Shown: positions 1 to 8,008, counted from the stretch's first letter. The stretch: DNA of 64,000 nt from Lactonifactor longoviformis DSM 17459 (GCF_900129135.1 NZ_FQVI01000024.1:1-64000), one strand, 5' to 3'. Numbers and translations are program-made. Notes: generated from the letters alone by a model not told the origin.

Positions 1-854
1 GTATAGCCCCATTCGTATGTCATGAGAAGCACCGTATTGGCTGCCTCTCCCAGCAGCCGGTAGTCAATACCCTCGTACAAAAGTCCGGGCTGATCGGCAG
101 ATACTTTTGGAGCCAGCGCGACGGAGACCATGACCCCGACGGCGTTCATCCTCCGGGTCAGATTCCTCACGAATTCCACATAGGGGATCCTGTCTTCTGC
201 CCGTATAAACTCAAAATCCACATCAACCTCCTGGTAAGGCTTTTGGGAAACTGTTTGAAGCAGATTTTCTATAACTCTGTTCTGCACCTCCAGGTTATTG
301 GTAACTAATGTAACCAGATTATTATCAAAGCTCCCGCTGGCCGAAAACGGCGTGAGCACTAAGACACACCGGGTATCAAATTCCCTGGCCATAGAAATCA
401 GGGGCCCGTCGTCCACAGGAATCAATTCCCCCTCCGGTGTAAATCCATAAGAAAAAATGGAGAGAGCTGTCAGATAGGGAAGTGTCTGCCGAAGGAGGGG
501 ACGATTTATAAAGGGGTATGCGTAACCATCTGTCTCCATACTCCCTGTTTTTCCGCCCTCGTAACGAATGATGAGATATTCTCCGGGAACCAGGTAAGGC
601 TGGTTTGATAAAAAGGGGTTATTGCGCAGAAGCTCAAGGGCAGAGATACCGTACTGACTGGATATGGAACTGGGGGTATCCCCGGGGAAGACCTCATGGA
701 CCAGTTCCGGTCTCAAAACCAGAAGTGCCTGCCCTACCACCAGATGTGTCTGTTCATTCAGTTGATTGTCATAGGAGAGGCGGGAGGGAGAGACGCCGTA
801 CCGTGCAGCAATGGAGGCGATAGTATCCCCTGGGGCAACAATATGAATATCCAT
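1..854 (-). CDS. LysM / glycoside hydrolase family 18 protein (SleL/YaaH-like), 3' end cut by window
   Basis: Probable peptidoglycan or spore-cortex N-acetylglucosaminidase. The frame runs from ATG at 854 to the left edge, about 284 residues. Two LysM repeats open the protein: the first begins MDIHIVAPGDTIASIAARYG, and the second contains VFPGDTPSSISSQYG near residue 55. A GH18-type barrel follows, with ALSIFSYGFTPEGEL near residue 130 and the family signature EVDVDFEFI near residue 205, which resembles the catalytic DxxDxDxE region (here D-x-D-x-E). It ends in VLLMTYEWGY, typical of YaaH/SleL. No signal peptide is visible, as in spore-coat-associated members of the family. An AAAAAGGA site precedes the ATG by five bases. 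SleL acts on cortex fragments during germination; that role is inferred from the architecture. The remaining C-terminus lies outside the window. Confidence 0.88.
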   Translation of the reverse strand, partial: MDIHIVAPGDTIASIAARYGVSPSRLSYDNQLNEQTHLVVGQALLVLRPELVHEVFPGDTPSSISSQYGISALELLRNNPFLSNQPYLVPGEYLIIRYEGGKTGSMETDGYAYPFINRPLLRQTLPYLTALSIFSYGFTPEGELIPVDDGPLISMAREFDTRCVLVLTPFSASGSFDNNLVTLVTNNLEVQNRVIENLLQTVSQKPYQEVDVDFEFIRAEDRIPYVEFVRNLTRRMNAVGVMVSVALAPKVSADQPGLLYEGIDYRLLGEAANTVLLMTYEWGY

Positions 855-1195
855 ATAAATCCTTTTTCTTTTAATGTATGCAGCCATGTTTTTCTTATTG
901 CATACCCAGGGGGAAATTCTGTGACAGCAGGTGTATGCTATAAGAAAAGAAGGCTGGTGAAAAAACATAAGTTCGAATTGTAAACTAGATAGGCAGGTAG
1001 AAGTTAAAATACATAGACAAATATTGAAGTAAAATGACAAAATGTAGCTCAAATGTTAATTGATATATCAATTATCTTAAATTAATAATAAGTCTAATTC
1101 ATTTTCAACACAAGTGTTCCGCATAATGATAAAATAATAATATTAAAGGAAGTTCCTTTTGGCGTTTGATATGAAAAGAGAAAAGGAGTGAGTGT
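855..1195. other. Divergent intergenic region
   Basis: This 341-base AT-rich stretch separates two divergent genes. Besides the possible sporulation promoter at 873-899 it holds a perfect 7-bp palindrome, AAAGGAA-g-TTCCTTT, at 1145-1159, about 37 bases before the start at 1196. The palindrome could be an operator or a short 5' hairpin. No open frame here has a convincing ribosome site. Confidence 0.45.
873..899 (-). promoter_or_regulatory. Possible mother-cell sigma-E/K-like promoter for the LysM-GH18 gene
   Basis: On the minus strand CATACATT (873-880) matches the -10 consensus of the sporulation sigma factors E/K. An AATA element lies 15 bases upstream (896-899). Placement 19 bases before the LysM-GH18 start fits a sporulation gene. 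The -35 match is weak. Confidence 0.3.
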
Positions 1196-2233
1196 ATGAA
1201 AAGAAATAGACTATTCGTGTTGGGCTGTGGGCTATTATTAACTGTATCATGTGTTGGAGCAGGTACGGCGGGTATGTTAGTCTACGCCGGGGTACAGGAG
1301 CCTGTACAGTTAGAAACTCCTGCTATTGAGGATACAAAGTCTGTCGCAGAGGAGCAGAATCTTGAAAGCGGTGAGGGTGAAAGTAATACCCTTGGTGAGG
1401 AGGCGTCCCCAGTGGAACTGCCGGGTGAAACAGAGGAAGTTTTGACAGACATGTATAATGAGAATGAGGCTGTGGGAGATGCCTCTGAGCCGGTTATAGA
1501 GGAAGAGCTTTTAGAGGCAGCGGTGGATGAAAGCCAACTGCATCTGGAGGTGAACCGTGCATTTCTAATAACTCTTGATGTGTCAAAGGGAGAGCCTCCA
1601 TATCAGATCTATGAGTATAACGGACCTGATTGGGCATTTGTTAGAGGAACAGAGATTTTAGGGACACCTAACGAGCCCGGAGAGTATTTATTTACATATA
1701 AAGTTAGAGATGCAAATGGCAAGTCCACCACGGGATTAGATTTGACACTTGTGGTAGGCGAGGAGGTTGGAACCATACCAGATGTAAAGCTTCCGTCAGA
1801 TGACGGGGTGATAACTCTGGTGGCGGGAGAGGCATTTAAACTGCCGTTGGGAGTAATAGGGGGAACACCGCCTTTTACTTATGAGTTTCATGGAGCTCCT
1901 GAATGGATGAAAATAGAGGGCGACTATCTTGTGGGTAAGCCGGATAAGGTATATGAGGAGTTTTTAATTGGATTAGGCGTCGCAGACGCTAACAACCTGT
2001 CAGGGAATGTCTGTGAATATACAATTAAAGTGATTGAAAAAGAGACGGAAAAACTGCCGGATGCTCAGGATGAGAAAAAGGGGCCTAATACTGCCGAAAC
2101 TTCTGCTCACAAAATAGATGCAGTTCAAACCAGGGATGCGGCTCCTGTCAGAACGCTGGCCGCCACATTACTTGCCGCATGCACAGGCGCCATTGCCATC
2201 ATAAAAGGAAAAAGGATAGGGGATGTAAAATAA
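1196..2233 (+). CDS. Secreted Ig-like repeat surface protein
   Basis: 345-residue exported protein of unknown function. Residues 1-35 form a signal peptide (MKRNRLF then a hydrophobic stretch). An acidic Glu-rich linker follows (about 36-115). Then come two tandem domains resembling the putative-Ig (He_PIG) family, about 118-190 and 200-280. Each shows the pattern 'G-PPY/F ... P-W ... GTP/GKP ... V-DANG/N'. A polar linker leads to a C-terminal tail with QTRDAAP, a hydrophobic stretch and a basic end KGKR. This resembles a cell-wall sorting signal with a variant sortase motif (compare xxTGDxxP of clostridial surface proteins), but it is not LPxTG. AAAAGGAG lies eight bases before the ATG. The gene stands alone between a divergent and a convergent gene. 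Surface adhesion or scaffolding is a guess. Confidence 0.75.
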   Translation: MKRNRLFVLGCGLLLTVSCVGAGTAGMLVYAGVQEPVQLETPAIEDTKSVAEEQNLESGEGESNTLGEEASPVELPGETEEVLTDMYNENEAVGDASEPVIEEELLEAAVDESQLHLEVNRAFLITLDVSKGEPPYQIYEYNGPDWAFVRGTEILGTPNEPGEYLFTYKVRDANGKSTTGLDLTLVVGEEVGTIPDVKLPSDDGVITLVAGEAFKLPLGVIGGTPPFTYEFHGAPEWMKIEGDYLVGKPDKVYEEFLIGLGVADANNLSGNVCEYTIKVIEKETEKLPDAQDEKKGPNTAETSAHKIDAVQTRDAAPVRTLAATLLAACTGAIAIIKGKRIGDVK

Positions 2234-2240
2234 ATAGCCT

Positions 2241-2291
2241 GAAAAAGGGAGGGGGGTGACAAAGATAAATCACACCCCTCCTTTTCAAATT
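2241..2291. terminator. Terminator between convergent genes
   Basis: GC-rich hairpin, arms about 2241-2259 and 2271-2286 (GGGAGGGG against CCCCTCC). It is followed by an AT/T-rich stretch on the plus strand. It ends the Ig-like gene and could also serve the AraC gene from the other side. Confidence 0.7.
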
Positions 2292-2336
2292 ATTTTTCTC
2301 CCCCTATTGAGAGCAGTGATTCGTTAAGCTGCATGC

Positions 2337-3197
2337 TTAATCTTTCTTCTTCACAGGAATCCAAATCTCACTATAGTATTTTTCATCCTGAACACCATTG
2401 GGATATTTGGAAGGATCGTGATACATCTCAATATTATATCCGGCTGCAAACTCGTAGTCTTTACAGTTGGGCAGCCATTCGGAGAAGATTTTCCTGCAAA
2501 CGTCCTGCATAGCATTTGGCATACTCCCTCTGCAGGGAAATACCGCCCATGTAAATGCAGGAATTGTTTTCGTGACAAAGCCGTCGGGTACCTCAGTCCC
2601 TTCCTTGTAATCGTCTGCTATCAGGTATTCAAATTCCTTGCCGCCCATACGCTCATCAATGTTAACTCCGTAGGTTCCGCATACGGTACTGCCCCCGCCG
2701 CTCTGATAGTGTTCCGCCCAGAAGTTCGGAATCGCCTCAGCTGCATTTTCATAGGGGAACTTTTTCCATGCGCCGATCACGGTAAATGCTTCTTTTTCAA
2801 CAATCTTGTAATCCATAGTATAACCGCCTTTCAATGTGAGTGATATTTTCAGAGGAGCAAAGGATTTGATCATAGCTCCGTCTTTTCGTACAGACGTAGG
2901 TGTGACGCCGTGAAATCGTGTGAAAGCTTTGGTAAAGCTGTCGGGGGAATCGTATCCATATTTCAGGGCAATGGTAATAATTTTTTCCTCTGTGGAAATA
3001 AGCTCACTGCCGGCGCGTGTAAGCCTTCTCTGCCTGATATAATCACTGACAGTAAATCCACAGAGCATGGAAAATCCCTTTTGAAAATAAAATGGCGAAA
3101 TGAGTACCTTATCCGCAATTTTTTCGATGGTCAGGTCATCGGTAAGATTATCTTCGATGTAACTGATCGCTTTACTGATACTTTCTATCCATTCCAT
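2337..3197 (-). CDS. AraC-family regulator with GyrI-like effector domain
   Basis: 286-residue one-component transcription regulator. Residues 1-105 hold the two helix-turn-helix units of the AraC family, with LTIEKIADKVLISPFYFQKGF and IITIALKYGYDSPDSFTKAF (about 22-42 and 73-92). Residues 125-286 form a GyrI/SOUL-like ligand pocket domain, recognisable by the YKIVEKEAFTVIG opening and a terminal EIWIPVKK. This is the architecture of Rob/BmrR-type multidrug or small-molecule sensors with the DNA-binding part first. The ligand and targets are unknown. The start ATG at 3197 has GGGAGG upstream on the minus strand. The acetyltransferase at 3527 is divergently transcribed and may be a target. Confidence 0.87.
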   Translation of the reverse strand: MEWIESISKAISYIEDNLTDDLTIEKIADKVLISPFYFQKGFSMLCGFTVSDYIRQRRLTRAGSELISTEEKIITIALKYGYDSPDSFTKAFTRFHGVTPTSVRKDGAMIKSFAPLKISLTLKGGYTMDYKIVEKEAFTVIGAWKKFPYENAAEAIPNFWAEHYQSGGGSTVCGTYGVNIDERMGGKEFEYLIADDYKEGTEVPDGFVTKTIPAFTWAVFPCRGSMPNAMQDVCRKIFSEWLPNCKDYEFAAGYNIEMYHDPSKYPNGVQDEKYYSEIWIPVKKKD

Positions 3198-3526
3198 AGC
3201 ATTTCCTCCCTTGTCTGTGTGTCAATCTTATCACCGGAAAAACAATTGTTCCCGATTTATTGTGCTTTCTTCTGTCCGAAAGGCGAGATAAAGATATTGT
3301 ACCATATTTATCGTGACTATATGTAGGGATTTTGTGCTGTCATTATAACCTGTTTAGGGATACACTACAAAATATCCATACTGTAGAGACGCTGCACTTG
3401 CATTATAGTGTATCCTCTGAGTATACTTACGGTAGCCCATGGTGATTATTGAAGGACTGTCTTGCGGGCACTGCGATGCGGGATGGCCCATGGGCATAAA
3501 ATAGCAAAACAGAAAGGATGTAAGAT
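3198..3526. other. Divergent intergenic region with a 10-bp inverted repeat
   Basis: This 329-base region separates the AraC-GyrI gene and the acetyltransferase. The clearest structure is a perfect inverted repeat, GGATACACTA (3358-3367) and TAGTGTATCC (3406-3415), separated by 38 bases. It could form a large hairpin or two half-operators. No convincing open frame was seen. Confidence 0.5.
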
Positions 3527-4150
3527 ATGACATTAGAGGAACAGAAAGCGCGAATGATATCTGGAAAGATGTATAATGACCAGACGAAGGAACTGCTTGA
3601 GGCAAGAAAAGAAACGGTATTCCTGACCGATGAATACAACCGTACCTATGGTCAGCCCCCTGAGGTAAGGGAGGCTGTGTTAAAGAGGCTGCTGGGCGAG
3701 ATGGGGGAGAATGTGTTTTTTGAACCTTCTTTCCGCTGTGAGTTCGGGTTTCATATTAAGATTGGAAATAATTTTTATGCAAACTTCGACTGTGTGATGC
3801 TGGACGGCGGCGGTATCGAAATCGGGGATAATGTGCTGTTCGGTCCCAGGGTTGGAATCTATACCACACGGCACAACTTTGACCCGAAAGAACGGGCCGC
3901 TGGAGCCTGTTTCGCGAAGCCTGTTACTATAGGCAGCAATGTCTGGATCGGCGGAGGCGTACATATCGATCAGGGAGTAAGCATAGGGGATAACACAATT
4001 ATAGGAGCAGGGAGCGTGATTACCAGAGATGTGCCGGCAAATGTTGTGGCCGCGGGGGTTCCCTGCAGGGTCATACGGGAACTGACCGGAGAGGAGAAGA
4101 CAGACTATTTCGAATTGCTGGAAAAGGAATACGGAATGGACAGAAGGTAA
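3527..4150 (+). CDS. Maltose/galactoside O-acetyltransferase-like protein (hexapeptide repeat)
   Basis: 207-residue acetyl-CoA-dependent sugar O-acetyltransferase of the LacA/Maa/NodL family. The N-terminal helical cap (1-60) has the family pattern ARMISGKMYNDQTKELLEAR. The left-handed beta-helix covers about 65-190 with repeated [IV]-G-x-N turns (IKIGNNFYANF, IEIGDNVLFGP, VTIGSNVWIGG, VSIGDNTIIGA). The catalytic histidine lies in YTTRHNFDP (about residue 115), followed by the usual C-terminal AGVPCRVIRE. The length is that of the family. AAAGG lies eight bases before the ATG. It is usually a detoxifying enzyme for non-metabolised sugars; the substrate here is unknown. A terminator follows, so the gene is probably monocistronic. 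Confidence 0.93.
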   Translation: MTLEEQKARMISGKMYNDQTKELLEARKETVFLTDEYNRTYGQPPEVREAVLKRLLGEMGENVFFEPSFRCEFGFHIKIGNNFYANFDCVMLDGGGIEIGDNVLFGPRVGIYTTRHNFDPKERAAGACFAKPVTIGSNVWIGGGVHIDQGVSIGDNTIIGAGSVITRDVPANVVAAGVPCRVIRELTGEEKTDYFELLEKEYGMDRR

Positions 4151-4155
4151 AGGTT

Positions 4156-4196
4156 CAGGAGTCTCCGGATGGGGACTCCTGCTTTGGCTATTTTTA
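4156..4196 (+). terminator. Terminator after acetyltransferase gene
   Basis: Hairpin CAGGAGTCtCC / GGgGACTCCTG (4156-4166 and 4171-4181) with a four-base loop, followed by a T-rich stretch ending in TTTTT. Confidence 0.75.
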
Positions 4197-4231
4197 ATAT
4201 TCGTCATTTTTACGGTTTGACAGTTTTTGTA

Positions 4232-4260
4232 TTGACAAAAGCCCGCAGATCATGTATTGT
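4232..4260 (+). promoter_or_regulatory. Sigma-A promoter of the TetR gene
   Basis: TTGACA at 4232-4237, a 17-base spacer, and TATTGT at 4255-4260. A palindrome related to the downstream operators starts six bases after the -10 box, suggesting autoregulation. Confidence 0.8.
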
Positions 4261-4265
4261 GAAAA

Positions 4266-4277
4266 TAATCAAGATTA
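4266..4277. promoter_or_regulatory. Probable TetR operator, autoregulatory copy
   Basis: Palindrome TAATC-AA-GATTA just downstream of the -10 box. It shares the core ATCAAGAT with the two perfect palindromes at 5027 and 5117. The position at the transcription start fits negative autoregulation. The assignment to the adjacent TetR protein is inferred. Confidence 0.55.
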
Positions 4278-4298
4278 CCAAACGAATGAGAGGCTGGA

Positions 4299-4973
4299 GT
4301 GAAGTTGAATTCCGATAGAAAAATTGAATATGTCCGAATCACAAGTAAAATTTTAGAGGAGGAAGGCATAGAGGCAGTCACTATCCGTAAGGTAGCAGCA
4401 AGGGCAGGTTGTACCAGTGCAGTTTTATATAGGCATTTTGAGAATAAAGGGCATCTGACGATGCTGGCCTGTATAAGATTTTTAGAACCCTATATTTATG
4501 CACTTATGAAGAATTCTGAGAGGAAAGATATTTCACTTATCCAGAGGGATCTGCTTAACTGGAAATGTTTTATTGGTGAGGCATTTCGCAACAGACCTTA
4601 TTATGAGTTCATGTTTTTCGGGAATCAGAGGGAAGAGCTTGAGGAATGTGCCTATGAATATTACCAAATGTTCCCGGATATTCAGAAAAGTTTTGACGCA
4701 TTTACAGCAAGTATTGCTTTTAGCAGTGATCTGCATGAGCGTGCGGTATTTTATTTGCGCAGTGCTGTGCATACCGGTATGCTTACATCCGAGAACGCTA
4801 TGCTGTTGGGAAGACTGTCGGTCGCGGTATTTAAAGGTTCTTTTATGGAATATGCCGGCATTGCTATGACTGAGACTGAGATTCGTATGGCCAGTGAAGA
4901 ATGCTACCAATTGATTTACTCCTTGTATAAACAATATGTGGAACCAGGTACAAAGCTGGAGATAGATGAGTAG
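4299..4973 (+). CDS. TetR/AcrR-family transcriptional regulator
   Basis: 224-residue ligand-responsive repressor. The N-terminal HTH covers about residues 8-55, with TIRKVAARAGCTSAVLYRHF as the recognition unit followed by ENKGHL. The rest is an all-helical ligand/dimer domain that I cannot match to a known effector class. The start is uncertain: GTG at 4299 follows GAGAGG, while an in-frame TTG at 4305 sits five bases after GGAG. The gene lies just upstream of the MttB-family operon in the same direction and is separated from it by its own terminator. Three related palindromes (4266, 5027, 5117) make it the likely regulator of that operon and of itself. The inducer may be the methylamine-like substrate; this is inference. 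Confidence 0.85.
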   Translation: MKLNSDRKIEYVRITSKILEEEGIEAVTIRKVAARAGCTSAVLYRHFENKGHLTMLACIRFLEPYIYALMKNSERKDISLIQRDLLNWKCFIGEAFRNRPYYEFMFFGNQREELEECAYEYYQMFPDIQKSFDAFTASIAFSSDLHERAVFYLRSAVHTGMLTSENAMLLGRLSVAVFKGSFMEYAGIAMTETEIRMASEECYQLIYSLYKQYVEPGTKLEIDE

Positions 4974-4987
4974 TGAAAGAAAATAAA

Positions 4988-5017
4988 TGCTGATAATTTA
5001 GTATCAGCTTTTATTAT
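4988..5017 (+). terminator. Terminator of the TetR gene
   Basis: Hairpin GCTGATA-atttag-TATCAGC followed by TTTTATT. It lies 15 bases after the TetR stop codon and separates regulator and operon transcripts. Confidence 0.65.
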
Positions 5018-5026
5018 AACCCTTAA

Positions 5027-5040
5027 GTCATCAAGATGAC
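5027..5040. promoter_or_regulatory. Palindromic operator, copy 1 (GTCATC-AA-GATGAC)
   Basis: Perfect 6-2-6 palindrome. The identical 14-mer recurs at 5117, exactly 90 bp downstream. The pair brackets the presumed promoter of the MttB operon, an arrangement that would allow looping or double-site repression by the adjacent TetR protein. Confidence 0.7.
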
Positions 5041-5081
5041 ATAAAATTTTGCGCATAGAGGGCCCCTATCACAAAACATTT

Positions 5082-5100
5082 TAGCTGATATAGTCAGCTA
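5082..5100. promoter_or_regulatory. Inverted repeat in the MttB operon promoter region
   Basis: TAGCTGA-tatag-TCAGCTA, a 7-bp perfect inverted repeat between the two 14-bp operators. It directly abuts an AT-rich TATATTTTATAC stretch that could hold the -10 box. No good -35 hexamer was found at the right distance, so this may be an activator site or part of the promoter. Confidence 0.4.
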
Positions 5101-5116
5101 TATTTTATACCCTAAA

Positions 5117-5130
5117 GTCATCAAGATGAC
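5117..5130. promoter_or_regulatory. Palindromic operator, copy 2 (GTCATC-AA-GATGAC)
   Basis: Identical to the copy at 5027. It sits about 30 bases before the MttB start codon at 5162 and just downstream of the candidate -10 region. An in-frame ATG inside this site (5126) is therefore unlikely to be the real start. Confidence 0.7.
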
Positions 5131-5161
5131 CAAAGTATTCCTAAAAAATGGAGGTAGAAGA

Positions 5162-6595
5162 ATGAAACGAGATACTGAGAAACGAGATGCGGAGATTGTT
5201 GAACTGATTCACAAAAATTCCATTAGACTTCTGGCAGAACTGGGGGTTGAAATACTATGGGACGATGCCAGGGAGCTGCTTCAGAAAAATGGTGTTCGGG
5301 TGGAAGGAAAACGTGCTTATTTTACGGAGAAACAAGTAATGGATGCTCTTGATGCTGCAACAAAAGAGTTCACCATATATGCCCGCAACAGTAAATATAA
5401 TGTCAATATGAACACAGAAGATCTGTATATGACCCCCGGATATGGCAGCCCCTTTATCTGTGAAGCCGACGGAACTCTTCGCTCGGCAACTCTTGATGAT
5501 TTCCTGAAGCTTGCTGTTATAGTACAGGAAAGTGATGAGTTTGCCATCAACGGCGGTATATTGGCACAGCCTTCCGATATTGCTGCAGAGATTTCAGCAG
5601 AGGCTATGGTATATGCAACCATATGCCGTTCCGATAAGACACTGTTTACCGTATGCGGCGGTGCTGTACAGGCAGAAAACATAGTGAAAATGTCACAGGT
5701 GATTTTTGGGGAAGACATTACAAATATTCCATGTACCATTAATCTGATATCCCCCATGAGTCCGCTGATCCTGACCCAGAATACTTTGGAAAGCATGGAA
5801 GTTTATGCAAGAAATGGGCAGCCTCTTGCTATATGCCCCGCCAGTATGGCCGGAGCAACCGGACCGATCTCTGTGATAGGCAATGTTTCTCTGTCTAATG
5901 CGGAGTTTCTGGCATCAAATACTTATGCGCAGATGGTCCGCCCGGGAACGCCCGTCATCTATGCATTTGCTGCTACAGTCAGTGATATGGCAAATATGCA
6001 GGTCTACAACTCTAACCCTGGCTTCCTGAAACTGGCAAAGTATGGCGCGCTTATGTCCAAAAAATACGGACTTCCCTGCAGAAGCGGCGGAGGAATGGCT
6101 GACGCTCCTGGATTCACAGCCCAGGCAGGGGTGGAGAGTGCAATGAATATGTTTGAGTCCTTCTCCCAGAAGGCAAACCTGATGATGCATGCCACGGGCT
6201 CCGTTCTTTCCTTCAATGCAGTAAGCTATGAGAAATTCATTCTGGATATTGAAACATATACAAGAATGATGTATTACTTCGGTGAGACTCCCATGGATGA
6301 AGACGCGCTGGCCTTTGATGCGGTGAAAGAGGCAGTAGAGGAGGAGAGCGGTACCTTCATCACACTTGACCATACGTATGAGAGATGCCGTATTGACCCC
6401 TGGTATCCCCAGGTATCCGTACATAAGAAGACAGATGAAGCGCCTGATCAGGCTCTGCTTCAGTCGATCCAGAAACGTCTGCATACTCTGCTGGAAGGTT
6501 ATCAGCGTCCGGAATTGACAGAGCAGCAGCGGGCTGCCCTGGATGATATCATGCGCGGCATTGGCATGAAAGAGGAAGATATTGCCAGAGTTTAG
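5162..6595 (+). CDS. MttB-family (COG5598) corrinoid methyltransferase, non-pyrrolysine type
   Basis: 477-residue member of the trimethylamine methyltransferase superfamily. Characterised relatives move a methyl group from a quaternary or tertiary amine (glycine betaine, proline betaine, carnitine) to a corrinoid protein. The whole length matches the family, with AGVESAMNMFESFSQKANL and SGGGMADAPG in the C-terminal half. The frame has no internal UAG, so it is not a pyrrolysine enzyme of the true MttB type. The start at 5162 is chosen over 5126 because GGAGG lies eight bases before it and the upstream ATG falls inside an operator. No corrinoid protein, corrinoid:folate methyltransferase or reactivating ATPase is adjacent; these must be elsewhere if the usual chemistry applies. 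The substrate is unknown. The gene probably heads an operon with the following MFS and aldo/keto reductase genes. Confidence 0.9.
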   Translation: MKRDTEKRDAEIVELIHKNSIRLLAELGVEILWDDARELLQKNGVRVEGKRAYFTEKQVMDALDAATKEFTIYARNSKYNVNMNTEDLYMTPGYGSPFICEADGTLRSATLDDFLKLAVIVQESDEFAINGGILAQPSDIAAEISAEAMVYATICRSDKTLFTVCGGAVQAENIVKMSQVIFGEDITNIPCTINLISPMSPLILTQNTLESMEVYARNGQPLAICPASMAGATGPISVIGNVSLSNAEFLASNTYAQMVRPGTPVIYAFAATVSDMANMQVYNSNPGFLKLAKYGALMSKKYGLPCRSGGGMADAPGFTAQAGVESAMNMFESFSQKANLMMHATGSVLSFNAVSYEKFILDIETYTRMMYYFGETPMDEDALAFDAVKEAVEEESGTFITLDHTYERCRIDPWYPQVSVHKKTDEAPDQALLQSIQKRLHTLLEGYQRPELTEQQRAALDDIMRGIGMKEEDIARV

Positions 6596-6648
6596 AAAGA
6601 AAATGTGTCGTTGGGTTCTTGAAACGGGTAATACCCAAAACAATAAAG

Positions 6649-6662
6649 TGTCATATCTGACA
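6649..6662. promoter_or_regulatory. Short palindrome before MFS gene
   Basis: TGTCA-TATC-TGACA, a perfect 5-bp inverted repeat in the 93-base gap between the methyltransferase and transporter genes. It shares the GTCA/TGAC half-sites with the operators upstream but not their spacing or core. A regulatory role is uncertain. Confidence 0.3.
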
Positions 6663-6688
6663 TTACCATAAACAAAAAGGAGATATGG

Positions 6689-7933
6689 ATGAATAAAGCA
6701 TTTATAAAAAAATATGGGACTTTGCTTCTGTTGGCCTGTGCTCCCGGTTTTATTTTTCAGCTTCCTTATATTAGGGAATCATTTTATGTTCCAATCCAGA
6801 ATGCTATGCAGCTGACGAATGCCCAGATGGGCAGTCTGTCTGCCTGGTATGCGGTTGTGGCAACTCCCGCTTATTTTTTAGGGGGGATTGTAGCTGATAA
6901 GTTCTCACCCAGAATCATGCTGACATTTTCTCTGATTTCCACAGGGTTACTGGGAATATGGTTTTCTATGTTCCCGGGCTACAGTGTCAGCCGTATCATT
7001 TTTGCACTGATGGGATTTACGACTGTAATGACATTCTGGAGTTCTGTAATAAAAGCAGTCCGGATGCTGGGAACTTCCGATGAACAGGGGCGTCTTTTCG
7101 GCCTCCATGAGGGAATGCGAGGGTTCCTGAATGCGGCATTGGTATTCATGATGGCTGCAGTTTATGCACGGTTTTCCAATAATATTATGGGCGCAACATG
7201 GGCCATCCGCTTCTGTGCGGCTCTGCTTCTGATTCTCGGTGTTCTCTGCTGGATATTTATTGATGATAAAAACACGAGAGAGCAGACCGAATCTCTAAAA
7301 GAGGTTTGCATCGGCATGGCAAAATGTTTAAAAATACCTCGGGTATGGATGCTGGTAGGGATTGTGTTTACGGCTTACAGCGTGTATGCTCTTATGAGTT
7401 ACATTAATGCGTATCTGGTTACTATGTGCGGTATGTCAGAAACCGCTTCTGCAACCCTCGGCGGTGTCCGCTATCTGATGCAGGGCGTAGGCGGCGTAGC
7501 AGGCGGCTTCCTGGCTGATAAGCTTCATTCCCGTCTTAAGGTTATTTCAGGTGCGGGCCTGCTTCTTGCCATAAGCTGGGGAATATTTATTATCATCCCG
7601 GCGGGAACCGCTACGTATATTCCTGTATTATGCAACTTCCTGATTGGAGTTATCCTGGTATATACAATCCGAAGCCAATATTTTGCTGATATTGACGATG
7701 CCGGTATTGATGTAAATGTAACCGGCCGTGTATCAGGCATTCTTTCCACCTTTGGCTATCTTCCGGATGTATTCCTGCTTACTCTCACAGGATCATGGAT
7801 TGATTCTTATCCCGGGCAGGCAGGATACAACAGAGTATTCGTTTATGCTGCAGTTATGGGCATTCTGTGTATGTTGATTTCTGCGGCTCTGTTTACCATA
7901 GTAAAAAAAGATAAGAAATCTCAAAAAGCATAA
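6689..7933 (+). CDS. Major facilitator superfamily transporter
   Basis: 414-residue, 12-helix MFS permease. The conserved motif between helices 2 and 3 is seen as GGIVADKFSPRIML (about residues 67-80), and an equivalent second-half motif is GGFLADKLHSRLKV (about 270-285). The cytoplasmic central loop is short (KNTREQTESLKE). The protein resembles organophosphate/sugar-acid or general anion symporters, but the substrate cannot be assigned. AAAGGAG precedes the start. The position between the methyltransferase and an aldo/keto reductase, in the same direction, suggests import of the methyltransferase substrate or export of the demethylated product. Confidence 0.88.
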   Translation: MNKAFIKKYGTLLLLACAPGFIFQLPYIRESFYVPIQNAMQLTNAQMGSLSAWYAVVATPAYFLGGIVADKFSPRIMLTFSLISTGLLGIWFSMFPGYSVSRIIFALMGFTTVMTFWSSVIKAVRMLGTSDEQGRLFGLHEGMRGFLNAALVFMMAAVYARFSNNIMGATWAIRFCAALLLILGVLCWIFIDDKNTREQTESLKEVCIGMAKCLKIPRVWMLVGIVFTAYSVYALMSYINAYLVTMCGMSETASATLGGVRYLMQGVGGVAGGFLADKLHSRLKVISGAGLLLAISWGIFIIIPAGTATYIPVLCNFLIGVILVYTIRSQYFADIDDAGIDVNVTGRVSGILSTFGYLPDVFLLTLTGSWIDSYPGQAGYNRVFVYAAVMGILCMLISAALFTIVKKDKKSQKA

Positions 7934-8008
7934 CGAAAAGGCAAATATTTTGCTTATCCTCTCCAGGCATGTTAGAATAAAAATAAAACACAATGGGAGG
8001 ACAGTGCT

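Noticed and set aside
5126-5161. Earlier ATG for the MttB-family gene
   Set aside because: It lies within the second palindromic operator and has no ribosome site, while GGAGG precedes the ATG at 5162.
6593-6595. UAG stop of the MttB-family gene read as pyrrolysine
   Set aside because: The protein is already full length at 477 residues, and the Pyl codon of true MttB is internal. After the UAG the frame yields no family sequence.
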